A stretch of 64,000 nt of DNA from NCBI GenBank assembly GCA_024123915.1, contig CP099650.1, forward strand, positions 2,232,001 through 2,296,000, given 5' to 3'. Under the pieces are notes generated by a model that had not been told where the DNA came from, did not search any database, and saw only the letters and a list, made by a program, of their open reading frames with translations. The translations under genes and the position numbers were made by a program. Of the stretch, positions 56,539 through 64,000 are shown one piece after another (position 1 is the stretch's first letter; the number at the start of each line of letters is the position of its first letter). The stretch comes from Oxalobacteraceae bacterium OTU3CAMAD1 (lineage in GTDB: Bacteria; Pseudomonadota; Gammaproteobacteria; Burkholderiales; Burkholderiaceae_D).

Positions 56539-57582
56539 ATGGGCTTGTTCTCGAAATTCGGTAAAAACAAGCAAGAGACCGCCGGTCAGGACAGCGGCTA
56601 TTACACCAGCGCGGATGATCAGGCCGCCGCCGAACGCGCGCGCTCCAAGCGCGCCTCGTCGGCCGACGGTCCGGCCAAGTCGCGCCGCGCCAAGGACCGC
56701 GAGGCGGACGATCCGGTGTTGCCGGAAAAGAAACGCGCGCGCCGCCGCCTGGTCGGCGCCATCGCGCTGGCGCTGGCCGTCGCCGTCGGCTTGCCGATGG
56801 TGCTCGATTCGGAGCCCCGTCCGCTGGCATCCGACATAGAAATCAAGATTCCGGCCAAGGATAAGCCGTCCGCCGCCGTCCGCGCGCCCGCCGCCGCCGT
56901 CCCCGCCAGCGCCGCCCTCGATAGCAAGGAAGAAATCGTCGATGACGTCAAGCCGGGCAAACCCGCTGTCGCGGCCGCGCCGTCCGCCGAGGAGGTCATC
57001 AAGGCCGACAACGCCCGGCAGGAAGCCGAAGCCCAGGCCGATCTGAAGGCAGAAGCCAAGGCCAAGGCGGAAGCCAAGGCCGAGGCGCTGGCCAAAGCCA
57101 AGGCCGAGCATGAGTCCAAAGCCCGGGCCGAGACTGAGGCCAAAGCCAAGCTGGATGCCGAGCGCAAGCGCGAAGGCGAACGCAAACTGGCCGAGGCCAA
57201 GGCCGAAGCAAAAGCCAAGGCCGATGCCGAGCGCAAACTGGCCGACGCGAAGGCGGCGGCCAAGCCGGCGTCCGACAAGACATCCGAAGACGCGCGCGCG
57301 CTGGCCATCCTGGAAGGCAAGGGCGCCGCCAAGCCGGCCGCCGCCACAGCGGAGTCCGGCCAGAAATTCGTGCTGCAAGTGGCCGCGCTGAGCGACCAGG
57401 GCAAGGTGGACGAGCTGCGCAAAAAGCTGAAGGACGCAGGAATCAGCTCGTTCACGCAGAAAACACCTTCCGGCGAGATCACCCGCGTGCGCGTGGGGCC
57501 GTTCACGAACAAGGAAGAGGCGGAAAAGGTGCGCGCAAAGCTGAGCGGCATGGGCCTGAGCGGCCGCCTGGAAACGGTTTGA
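56539..57582 (+). CDS. SPOR domain protein with coiled periplasmic linker
   Basis: 347 aa. The cytoplasmic head is basic. A TM segment lies at about 73-92 (LVGAIALALAVAVGLPMVLD). A Lys/Ala/Glu-rich helical linker (about 155-250) is built of KAEAKAKAE-type repeats. A C-terminal SPOR domain (KFVLQVAALSDQGKVDELRK, RVRVGPFTNKEEAEKVRAKL) completes the DedD-like layout. SPOR domains bind denuded septal peptidoglycan, so it likely acts in division. ATG 56539 follows folC by 22 bp. Confidence 0.92.
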   Translation: MGLFSKFGKNKQETAGQDSGYYTSADDQAAAERARSKRASSADGPAKSRRAKDREADDPVLPEKKRARRRLVGAIALALAVAVGLPMVLDSEPRPLASDIEIKIPAKDKPSAAVRAPAAAVPASAALDSKEEIVDDVKPGKPAVAAAPSAEEVIKADNARQEAEAQADLKAEAKAKAEAKAEALAKAKAEHESKARAETEAKAKLDAERKREGERKLAEAKAEAKAKADAERKLADAKAAAKPASDKTSEDARALAILEGKGAAKPAAATAESGQKFVLQVAALSDQGKVDELRKKLKDAGISSFTQKTPSGEITRVRVGPFTNKEEAEKVRAKLSGMGLSGRLETV

Positions 57583-57597
57583 TCCAGGCCGCCTGAC

Positions 57598-58086
57598 GTG
57601 ACGATTTTCGATTATCTGGTGATCTTCGTGATGGTCACGTCGGTCATCATCAGCATGCTGCGCGGGCTGGTCAAGGAAGTGCTGTCGCTGGCCGGCTGGG
57701 TGGTTGCCTTCGTCGTGGCCAACGCCTACGCCGCCGCGCTGGCCGTGATGTTGCCGGCCGTGGTGCCGGGCGAGGTGTTGCGCCTGATCCTGGCCTTTAT
57801 CGCCTTGTTCATCGGCGTGCGCATTTTGATGGGGCTGCTGTCGATGGCGCTGGGCGCCTTGCTCGACGCGGGCGGCCTCAGCCTGTTCGACCGCCTGCTC
57901 GGCGCCGTGTTCGGCGTCGGCCGTGGCCTTGTAATCGTGCTGACCGCCGTCATCTTGTGTGGGATGACGTCGCTCCCACAACAGGATTTCTGGAAGGAGG
58001 CGTTGCTCAGCCCGTATGCCGAGACCGGCGCCCGGCTCGTCAAGACCTTCCTTCCCGCTGCGATGGCGCAGCATGTGAACTTTTAA
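57598..58086 (+). CDS. cvpA: CvpA family membrane protein
   Basis: 162 aa, four predicted TM helices. It starts MTIFDYLVIFVMVTSVIISM, with LRGLVKEVLSLAGWVVAFVV and a glycine-rich segment (GALLDAGGLSLFDRLLGAVF) before the last helix. Required for colicin V production and envelope homeostasis in E. coli, and conserved upstream of purF, as here. GTG start. Confidence 0.94.
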   Translation: MTIFDYLVIFVMVTSVIISMLRGLVKEVLSLAGWVVAFVVANAYAAALAVMLPAVVPGEVLRLILAFIALFIGVRILMGLLSMALGALLDAGGLSLFDRLLGAVFGVGRGLVIVLTAVILCGMTSLPQQDFWKEALLSPYAETGARLVKTFLPAAMAQHVNF

Positions 58087-58146
58087 TTGCATCACCGTTT
58101 TTAATCTGCGTCTTTAATCTGTATTACCCAGTCCAGGAGCACCATC

Positions 58147-59673
58147 ATGTGTGGCATCGTCGGCGTCGTTTCCCATCAACCTGTCAATCAACTGCTGTAT
58201 GACGCCTTGCTGCTGCTGCAGCACCGCGGCCAGGATGCAGCGGGTATCGCGACCAATCACAGCAGCATGTTCGCCATGCACAAGGCCAATGGCCTGGTGC
58301 GTGACGTCTTCCGCACGCGCAATATGCGCACCCTGCAAGGCAACTCGGGCATCGGCCACTGCCGCTATCCGACCGCCGGCTCGTCGAGCGAGGAAGAGGC
58401 GCAACCGTTCTACGTCAACGCCCCGTTCGGCATCACGCTGGCGCACAACGGCAACCTGACCAACTGGGAACAGCTCAAGCAAGAGATGTTCAAGAACGAC
58501 CGCCGCCACATCAACACCGACTCCGATTCGGAAGTGCTGCTCAACGTGCTGGCCCATGAAATCCATATGGCCACCACCGGCATCTCGATCGACGCCGACA
58601 CCATCTTCGACGCCGTCACCGTGCTGCACCGTCGTGTGAAGGGCGGTTACGCCGCCGTGGCGCAAATCGCCGGCGTTGGCCTGCTGGCCTTCCGCGATCC
58701 GTTCGGCATCCGTCCGCTGTGCCTGGGAATCAACGAAACCGAGCAGGGCGCCGAGTACCTGGTCGCCTCCGAATCGGTGGCGCTCGAAGGCATGGGCTTC
58801 CGCTTCCTGCGCGACATCGCGCCGGGCGAGTGCGTCTTCGTCGACGCCGACATGCAGCTGCACAGCCGCCAGTGCGCCGACAATCCGTCGCTCAACCCGT
58901 GCGTGTTCGAATTCGTCTACCTGGCCCGTCCGGACTCCGTCATCGACGGCGCCTCGGTCTACGCCACCCGCCTGAAAATGGGCGAGTACCTGGCCGAGAA
59001 GATCAAGCGCGAATTCAAGGACGGCGAGATCGACGTCGTCATGCCGATTCCGGATTCGTCGCGTCCGGCCGCGATCCAGCTGGCGCTGGCGCTCAACGTC
59101 GAATACCGCGAAGGCTTCATCAAGAACCGCTACATCGGCCGCACCTTCATCATGCCGGGCCAGGCTGCGCGCAAGAAGTCCGTGCGCCAGAAGCTGAACG
59201 CAATCGCCTCTGAATTCAAGGACAAGGTTGTGCTGCTGGTCGACGACTCGATCGTGCGCGGCACCACTAGCCGCGAGATCGTGCAGATGGCGCGCGAAGC
59301 GGGCGCGAAGAAAGTCATCTTCGCCTCGGCCGCGCCGCCGGTGATCTACCCGAACGTGTACGGCATCGACATGCCGACCCGCGACGAGCTGATCGCCTAC
59401 GGCCGCACCACCGAGGAAGTGTGCCGCGAAATCACCGCCGACCACCTGGTGTACCAGGACATCGAGTCGTTGAAGCGTGCCATCTCCGATGTGAATCCGG
59501 AGTTGAAGAACTTCGAGGCGTCGTGCTTCGACGGCGTCTACGTCACCGGCGACGTGTCGAAAGAGTACCTCGACAAGCTGGAGTACGCGCGCCACCACCC
59601 GAAGGCCAAGACCACGCATGAGGACGCCGGCCGCTCGCAACTGAATCTGAATCTCGCGACCGCCGAAGGCTGA
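58147..59673 (+). CDS. purF: Amidophosphoribosyltransferase
   Basis: 508 aa, first committed purine step. N-terminal Ntn glutaminase with nucleophile Cys2 (MCGIVGVV), HRGQDAAGI and GHCRYPTAG; C-terminal PRPP-binding VVLLVDDSIVRGTTSREI. Length and order are normal; there is no propeptide. CAGGAG precedes the ATG. Confidence 0.97.
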   Translation: MCGIVGVVSHQPVNQLLYDALLLLQHRGQDAAGIATNHSSMFAMHKANGLVRDVFRTRNMRTLQGNSGIGHCRYPTAGSSSEEEAQPFYVNAPFGITLAHNGNLTNWEQLKQEMFKNDRRHINTDSDSEVLLNVLAHEIHMATTGISIDADTIFDAVTVLHRRVKGGYAAVAQIAGVGLLAFRDPFGIRPLCLGINETEQGAEYLVASESVALEGMGFRFLRDIAPGECVFVDADMQLHSRQCADNPSLNPCVFEFVYLARPDSVIDGASVYATRLKMGEYLAEKIKREFKDGEIDVVMPIPDSSRPAAIQLALALNVEYREGFIKNRYIGRTFIMPGQAARKKSVRQKLNAIASEFKDKVVLLVDDSIVRGTTSREIVQMAREAGAKKVIFASAAPPVIYPNVYGIDMPTRDELIAYGRTTEEVCREITADHLVYQDIESLKRAISDVNPELKNFEASCFDGVYVTGDVSKEYLDKLEYARHHPKAKTTHEDAGRSQLNLNLATAEG

Positions 59674-59684
59674 TTGAGACGTCG

Positions 59685-59749
59685 ACCCGCACCCCGGACG
59701 CCGGGGTCGGACCCTGCGGGTCCGACCCCTTTTGGCCGCCGTGCGGGTT
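59685..59749. repeat. Intergenic palindrome, family 2 (copy F)
   Basis: Core at 59703-59729: GGGGTCGGACCC, TGC, GGGTCCGACCCC. The inner base pair again differs from other copies on both arms. Outer flanks ACCCGCAC and GTGCGGGTT pair exactly. Confidence 0.9.
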
Positions 59750-59795
59750 AAAAGCCGGCGTCTGGCCGGCGCTGAATAATTCCGGGTCCCGTCCA

Positions 59796-61040
59796 ATGAA
59801 CGATAAGAAGAACTACGGTTTCACCACCACCATCCTGCACAACGACCGCCTGAAGGGCATCGAGCACGGCTCGCTGCACAAGCCGATCCACACCTCGGTC
59901 GCGTTTGGTTATGGCGACGCGCGCCAGCTGGCGTCGGTATTCCAGGGCAAGGAGCCGGGCTTCCGCTACGGCCGCCAGGGCAACCCGACCATCTCCGCGC
60001 TCGAGGACAAGGTCAACAAGATGGAGCAGGGCGTCGGCACCTTGTGCTTCGCCACCGGCATGGGCGCCATCGGCGCCGTGTTCCAGGCGCTGCTGCGCGC
60101 GGGCGACCACGTCGTTTCGTCGGCCTTCCTGTTCGGTAACACCAACAGCCTGTGGCAGACCACGATGGCGCAGGGTGTCGGCGTCTCCTTCGTCGACGCC
60201 ACCGACGTCGCCAACGTCGAAGCCGCGATCACCGACCAGACCCGCATGGTATTTGTCGAAACCATCGCCAACCCGCGCACGCAGGTGGCGGACCTCAAGC
60301 GCATCGGCGAGCTGTGCAAGGCGCGCGGCATCCTCTACATCGTCGACAACACGATGACCACGCCGTATCTGTTCCGGCCGAAGTCGGTCGGCGCCGGGCT
60401 GGTGGTCAACGCGCTGACCAAATCGATCGGCGGCCACGGCAACGCGCTGGGCGGCAGCCTGACCGACACCGGCGAATACGACTGGACCAAGTTCCCGAAT
60501 ATCTACGAGAACTACAAGAAGGCCGCGCCGCTGCAATGGGGGCTGGCGCAGATCCGCGCCAAGGGGCTGCGCGACTTCGGCGCCTCGCTGGGGCCGGAGG
60601 CGGCGCACCACATCGCCGTCGGCGCCGAAACGCTGGCGCTGCGCATGGAGCGCACCAGTGCCAACGCGCTGGCGCTGGCCGAGATGCTGGAGGCGGACGA
60701 GCGCGTGGCCGCCGTGCACTATCCGGGCCTGGCATCGCATCCACAGCACGGCATCTCGAGCGAGCTGTTCCGCAAGCATGGCTCGTTGCTGAGCTTTGAA
60801 TTGAAGGAGGGGATAGACTGCTTCGACTTCCTGAATCGCCTCAAGCTGGCGATCCCGGCATCGAACCTGGGCGACACGCGCACCTTGGTGATTCCGGTCG
60901 CGCACACGATCTTCTACGAGATGGGCGCCGAGCGCCGCGCCTCGATGGGCATCGCCGAATCGTTGATCCGCGTCTCGGTCGGCATCGAAGACACCGACGA
61001 TCTGCTCGACGACTTCGCGTGCGCCCTGGAAGGTTGCTAA
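59796..61040 (+). CDS. metZ: O-succinylhomoserine sulfhydrylase-like Cys/Met PLP enzyme
   Basis: 414 aa trans-sulfuration family enzyme. YGRQGNPTISALEDKVNKME, CFATGMGAIGAVFQAL, VDNTMTTPYLFRP and the PLP lysine in NALTKSIGGHGNALGG are seen. In Burkholderiales the gene after purF is annotated MetZ, making homocysteine from O-succinylhomoserine and sulfide. Cystathionine gamma-synthase activity cannot be excluded from sequence alone. Confidence 0.88.
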   Translation: MNDKKNYGFTTTILHNDRLKGIEHGSLHKPIHTSVAFGYGDARQLASVFQGKEPGFRYGRQGNPTISALEDKVNKMEQGVGTLCFATGMGAIGAVFQALLRAGDHVVSSAFLFGNTNSLWQTTMAQGVGVSFVDATDVANVEAAITDQTRMVFVETIANPRTQVADLKRIGELCKARGILYIVDNTMTTPYLFRPKSVGAGLVVNALTKSIGGHGNALGGSLTDTGEYDWTKFPNIYENYKKAAPLQWGLAQIRAKGLRDFGASLGPEAAHHIAVGAETLALRMERTSANALALAEMLEADERVAAVHYPGLASHPQHGISSELFRKHGSLLSFELKEGIDCFDFLNRLKLAIPASNLGDTRTLVIPVAHTIFYEMGAERRASMGIAESLIRVSVGIEDTDDLLDDFACALEGC

Positions 61041-61050
61041 ACCACAAAGA

Positions 61051-61147
61051 CACGTAGGGCGGATTAGGCGGAACGCCGTAATCGGCCATGCATGCGTCAA
61101 CGAGGCGCATACCTGGCCGATTACGCTGCGCTAATCCGCCCTACGTG
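61051..61147 (-). repeat. Intergenic palindromic repeat, family 1 (inverted copy)
   Basis: 97-bp copy in reverse orientation, between the convergent metZ (stop 61040) and lexA (stop 61181) genes. The right arm contains GATTACGCTGCGCTAATC. Confidence 0.9.
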
Positions 61148-61180
61148 TCTCCACGGTTCATCGAGGGTCCGAGGGCTGGC

Positions 61181-61819
61181 TTAGTGCCAGCTGCGCATCA
61201 GGCCGACGGCCAGGCCTTCCAGCGCGAACTCGTCCGCCTCCGGATCGACCTTGATGATCTTGAAGTCCGGGTTCTCCGGCAGCAGCTCGACCAGGGTGCC
61301 GGTCTTGCGGTAGCGCTTGACCGTGACGTCGTTGCCGATCCGCGCGACGACGATCTGGCCGTTCTTGGCGCTGTCGACTTTCTTCACCGCCAGCAGGTCG
61401 CCGTCCATGATGCCGGCGTCGCGCATCGATTCGCCGCGCACCTTGAGCAGGTAGTCCGGCTTGGACGAGAACATCGCCGGGTCCACGCTGTAGCTCGTCT
61501 CCAGGTTTTCCTGCGCCAAAATCGGCGAGCCGGCGGCCACGCGGCCGATCAGCGGCAGCGACATCATCAACGACACCGGCACCTTCGGCGTGGCCGGTTC
61601 GGCGTGCACGCCCAACAAACGGATGCCGCGCGACGTGCCGGCGGCGATCTCGATGGCGCCCTTGCGCGCCAGCGCCTGCAAATGCTCCTCGGCCGCGTTG
61701 GCGGATTTGAAGCCCAGTTCGTTGGCGATCTCGGCGCGCGTCGGCGGGAAGCCGGTGTTTTCGATGGCATCCTTGATCAGATTGAGAATTTGTTCCTGAC
61801 GTGCGGTGAGCTTGATCAT
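61181..61819 (-). CDS. lexA: SOS response repressor LexA
   Basis: 212 aa. The N-terminal winged helix-turn-helix reads [20 protein letters not shown] then [20 protein letters not shown]. The self-cleavage bond is A96-G97 in VAAGSP. Catalytic S131 is in RGESMRDAG and K168 in DVTVKRYRK. RecA-stimulated cleavage derepresses DNA repair genes. ATG 61819 gives the family N-terminus MIKLTARQ; the frame to 61930 reads through the operator. Two LexA boxes lie directly upstream. Confidence 0.97.
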   Translation of the reverse strand: MIKLTARQEQILNLIKDAIENTGFPPTRAEIANELGFKSANAAEEHLQALARKGAIEIAAGTSRGIRLLGVHAEPATPKVPVSLMMSLPLIGRVAAGSPILAQENLETSYSVDPAMFSSKPDYLLKVRGESMRDAGIMDGDLLAVKKVDSAKNGQIVVARIGNDVTVKRYRKTGTLVELLPENPDFKIIKVDPEADEFALEGLAVGLMRSWH

Positions 61820-61833
61820 GAGTGCAGTTGGGC

Positions 61834-61866
61834 CTGTGTATATAGACAGTCTGTATTTTTGTACAG
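61834..61866 (-). promoter_or_regulatory. Two tandem LexA (SOS) boxes
   Basis: CTG-N10-CAG occurs at 61834-61849 (CTGTGTATATAGACAG) and again at 61851-61866 (CTGTATTTTTGTACAG), one base apart. This matches the CTGT-N8-ACAG consensus and the double-operator design of autoregulated lexA genes. Confidence 0.92.
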
Positions 61867-61936
61867 TATGGCCCGCAATGCAAGGAAATTTGTTGTGTTC
61901 AGCGAAATAAAATGAAAAAAGTTCGTTCAACCACCC

Positions 61937-64000
61937 TCATCGTGGCTTCAACAGCACGCGCGTGGTCGTCGCCGTCAGCGGAATCTGGTAGCCGCCACGC
62001 TCGGCGACCAGGCCCTGCGGCTTGAATTTGCCGCCCGGACTCTCGACCAGCAGCCGTCCCACCGGCGTCGCGGCGGTGGCGGCCGCCAGCTCCAAGGTAA
62101 TGGCGCGGCTTTTCGGATCGTAGGTCGCGGTGTCGATCTTGCCCGCTTCCAAAGTGATCCACGCGCGCGCTGGCGCCACGAACAGGCGCGTGCGCGCGCT
62201 GTCCTTGGGCGTGATCTGGACTACGCCATTATTAGCCACTTTCATGTTGCCGCCGAAGCTGAGCCAGCCGAAGGTCGGGTCTTTGAGCACATAGGTGGCG
62301 GTCGCGTAGGCGTGGCCGTAGAAGCCCATGCCATAGTCGCCGCTGTAGGCGTCCCAGCGCATCATGTCGGGCCAGGCGTGGAAGGCGGCCGACGAGAAAC
62401 CGTCGCGGTCGATGTTGGTGATGCCGCCCAGCAGGCCGCCGTAGGCCACGCGCAGCAGGTGCAGGTCTGACGGATTGGCGCGGTAGGCATCGAACAGCGG
62501 TACCGCGTTCAAGGTCGAGCCGTAGTGGTGGATCTGGCGCTCGATGCGCGCGGTCTTGCCGCCATACAGGAAGTCCCAGTAGCGGCGGGCGTTGCCGTTG
62601 TAGCCCCAGCTCGGCATCGCCGGGTCATAGCCCAGGATCACTTCGCGCGTGATGTCGGCCTGCTTGGTGTAGCCGAAGTGGCGCATCCACGCATAGACCT
62701 CGGCCTGGCCGGTCGAGTCCCACGCCATCTCGCTGCCGAACGGGTAGGCCAGGGTGCGCCAGTGGTCGGCGCGCCGCTTCATCATGCTTTCCATGTCGGC
62801 CGCCTCGGCCGTCATGCCCTCGCGCTTCAGGTCCTTCAGGATATCGAGGAAGACGTCGCCCTCCATCAGGCCGAACTGCGCGTACTCGGGCGCGTCGCGC
62901 ACCATCGCCACCGTGGTCTGGTAGGCGCGCTGCAAGTACCAGCGCCAGTCGTGCGCGGCGACCAGGCCCACGTGGTTGCGCGCCAGCCGGTACAGCACCC
63001 AGTGGCCGATGGCCACGTGCGGATAGTTGTATGCACGGCCGAGGTCGTCCGCGTCCTTCTTCGGCCACGAGGCCCAGGTGCCCCAGTTGGCTTTCTGGTT
63101 GTAGTAGCTGGGGAAAGCTTTCGGGTCGTAATAGAACAGGCTCTTGCGCACGGCGCCGGCCTGCGGGCCGTCGGCCACCTGCAACTTGCCGACCACCGTT
63201 TCGTTGACCAGCCGTTCCAGCTTGGCCACCTCGGCCGCGTCCGGGTTGTCGAGCTGCTTGCTCATGGCCGCTACCCAGCTGCCGCCGCCGCCTTCGTCGC
63301 TCATGCCGGAGATCCACACGCGCGGGTCGTCGGTGACGATGCGCTTGGCGTCGCGGTCGTAGGTGAGGATGGCCGGCCCGCGCTTGAACGGGTCTTTCTT
63401 GTCGTCGAACCATTGCTGCGTGGTGGAGAACTTGCCGAGGTCGGCTACCGTTTGCTCCAGCGGCTTGGTGACGAAATAGCTGACCGTTTGCACGCTGCCG
63501 TCGGCGTAGGCGATCGACAGGCGCGCCGGCCCCCAGCCGTTGCCGCGCACCGTGTAGCGCGCCCAGCCTTTGGCGGTGGACTTGTCCGGCGTGACCGCCA
63601 GCGCGTTCTCGGGCGAGCTGGTGATGCCGACCACTTTCTGCGGGCTCTTGAGGAACAAGGTTGCCTCCAGATCGGTCGGCACCACGTAGCCCGGGATGCC
63701 GACGGCGACCGGCCGCTTTTGCGCGATCAGCGCGGCTTCGATGGCGCGGATCGACGGCGCCGTGGCGAAGCGCACGCCGATGTCGCGCCGCGCGCCTGCT
63801 TCCAGCATGATGCTGGTCGGCGTGTTCCACTGTTCGCCGGCATTCTTCCATTCGTTCTCGGCATAGGCCTTGCTGGCGACGGTCCAGTCGTAGAAGCCTT
63901 CCGAGGTTTGCGCGCGCGGGCTGCGGTCGGTCAGCGGACGCCACGCCTCCAGCGGCGTGCGCCCGTCCGGCGTGACGATCAGCGCCGGGCCCTGGCCGTT
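61937..64000 (-). CDS. DUF5695 domain protein (5' end beyond window)
   Basis: The frame runs open from the right edge for 687 codons and stops at 61937; the N-terminus is outside. The visible protein has repeated aromatic motifs (WGTWASWPKKDADDLGRAYN, VAAHDWRWYLQRAYQTTVAM, DYGMGFYGHAYATATYVL) and an (alpha/alpha)-barrel look. A beta-rich C-terminus follows (WITLEAGKIDTATYDPKSRA). I recall this pattern as DUF5695, a family suspected to act on carbohydrates, but no catalytic residues can be assigned. Probably secreted; the signal peptide is not visible. Confidence 0.7.
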   Translation of the reverse strand, partial: NGQGPALIVTPDGRTPLEAWRPLTDRSPRAQTSEGFYDWTVASKAYAENEWKNAGEQWNTPTSIMLEAGARRDIGVRFATAPSIRAIEAALIAQKRPVAVGIPGYVVPTDLEATLFLKSPQKVVGITSSPENALAVTPDKSTAKGWARYTVRGNGWGPARLSIAYADGSVQTVSYFVTKPLEQTVADLGKFSTTQQWFDDKKDPFKRGPAILTYDRDAKRIVTDDPRVWISGMSDEGGGGSWVAAMSKQLDNPDAAEVAKLERLVNETVVGKLQVADGPQAGAVRKSLFYYDPKAFPSYYNQKANWGTWASWPKKDADDLGRAYNYPHVAIGHWVLYRLARNHVGLVAAHDWRWYLQRAYQTTVAMVRDAPEYAQFGLMEGDVFLDILKDLKREGMTAEAADMESMMKRRADHWRTLAYPFGSEMAWDSTGQAEVYAWMRHFGYTKQADITREVILGYDPAMPSWGYNGNARRYWDFLYGGKTARIERQIHHYGSTLNAVPLFDAYRANPSDLHLLRVAYGGLLGGITNIDRDGFSSAAFHAWPDMMRWDAYSGDYGMGFYGHAYATATYVLKDPTFGWLSFGGNMKVANNGVVQITPKDSARTRLFVAPARAWITLEAGKIDTATYDPKSRAITLELAAATAATPVGRLLVESPGGKFKPQGLVAERGGYQIPLTATTTRVLLKPR

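Overview
The window is a GC-rich, densely packed chromosomal segment of a betaproteobacterium, most likely Burkholderiales, family Oxalobacteraceae (Duganella/Massilia/Janthinobacterium group). This rests on the gene order leuC-(entericidin)-leuD-leuB-asd-fimV-truA-trpF-trpB-trpA-accD-folC-SPOR-cvpA-purF-metZ (about 41.8-61.0 kb), which is characteristic of Burkholderiales, and on HemP, DUF2325 and the two intergenic palindrome families. The genus is inferred. No rRNA, tRNA, CRISPR array or intact insertion sequence was seen.

0-15 kb is accessory and signalling. The left edge carries the C-terminus of a family 2A encapsulin shell protein followed 9 bp later by its cargo, a cysteine desulfurase with a long disordered N-terminal extension: a sulfur nanocompartment. 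Then come a PAS-GGDEF-EAL protein, a divergent SDR/LysR pair, two alpha/beta hydrolases, a heavy-metal-type two-component system that shares a candidate operator with the second hydrolase, and an ECF42-type sigma factor operon (VOC, YCII, double YCII, sigma) with a candidate ECF promoter in front.

15-24 kb holds an aldo/keto reductase remnant, the four-gene ligase-associated DNA repair cluster (exonuclease, ATP-dependent ligase, Lhr-type helicase, PdeM), a KGG stress protein, and a second-copy dnaK broken by an internal deletion of roughly 190 nt.

24-36 kb is iron and redox. A perfect 21-bp Fur palindrome over a good promoter precedes five co-directional genes: PepSY membrane protein, DUF2271 protein carrying an ApbE flavinylation motif (D-G-V-S-G-A-T), DUF4198 protein, ApbE and a membrane-anchored flavodoxin/FNR reductase. 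Together they look like an electron chain from cytosolic NAD(P)H to periplasmic FMN. A TonB-dependent receptor and a Fur-box-preceded hemP-hypothetical-DUF2325 operon follow.

36-42 kb holds a Crp/Fnr regulator, a NarL-type response regulator and a UspA protein with a perfect FNR box upstream, then an isolated cheZ-cheA pair. 42-61 kb is the conserved biosynthetic block, interrupted by a BrnT/BrnA toxin-antitoxin module between trpA and accD and by several palindromic repeats, some inside operons. The right edge has lexA with two SOS boxes and a 5'-truncated DUF5695 protein gene.

The best candidate for an incompletely described system is the Fur-controlled flavinylation operon. The encapsulin locus, the covarying palindromes and the ECF42 module are next.
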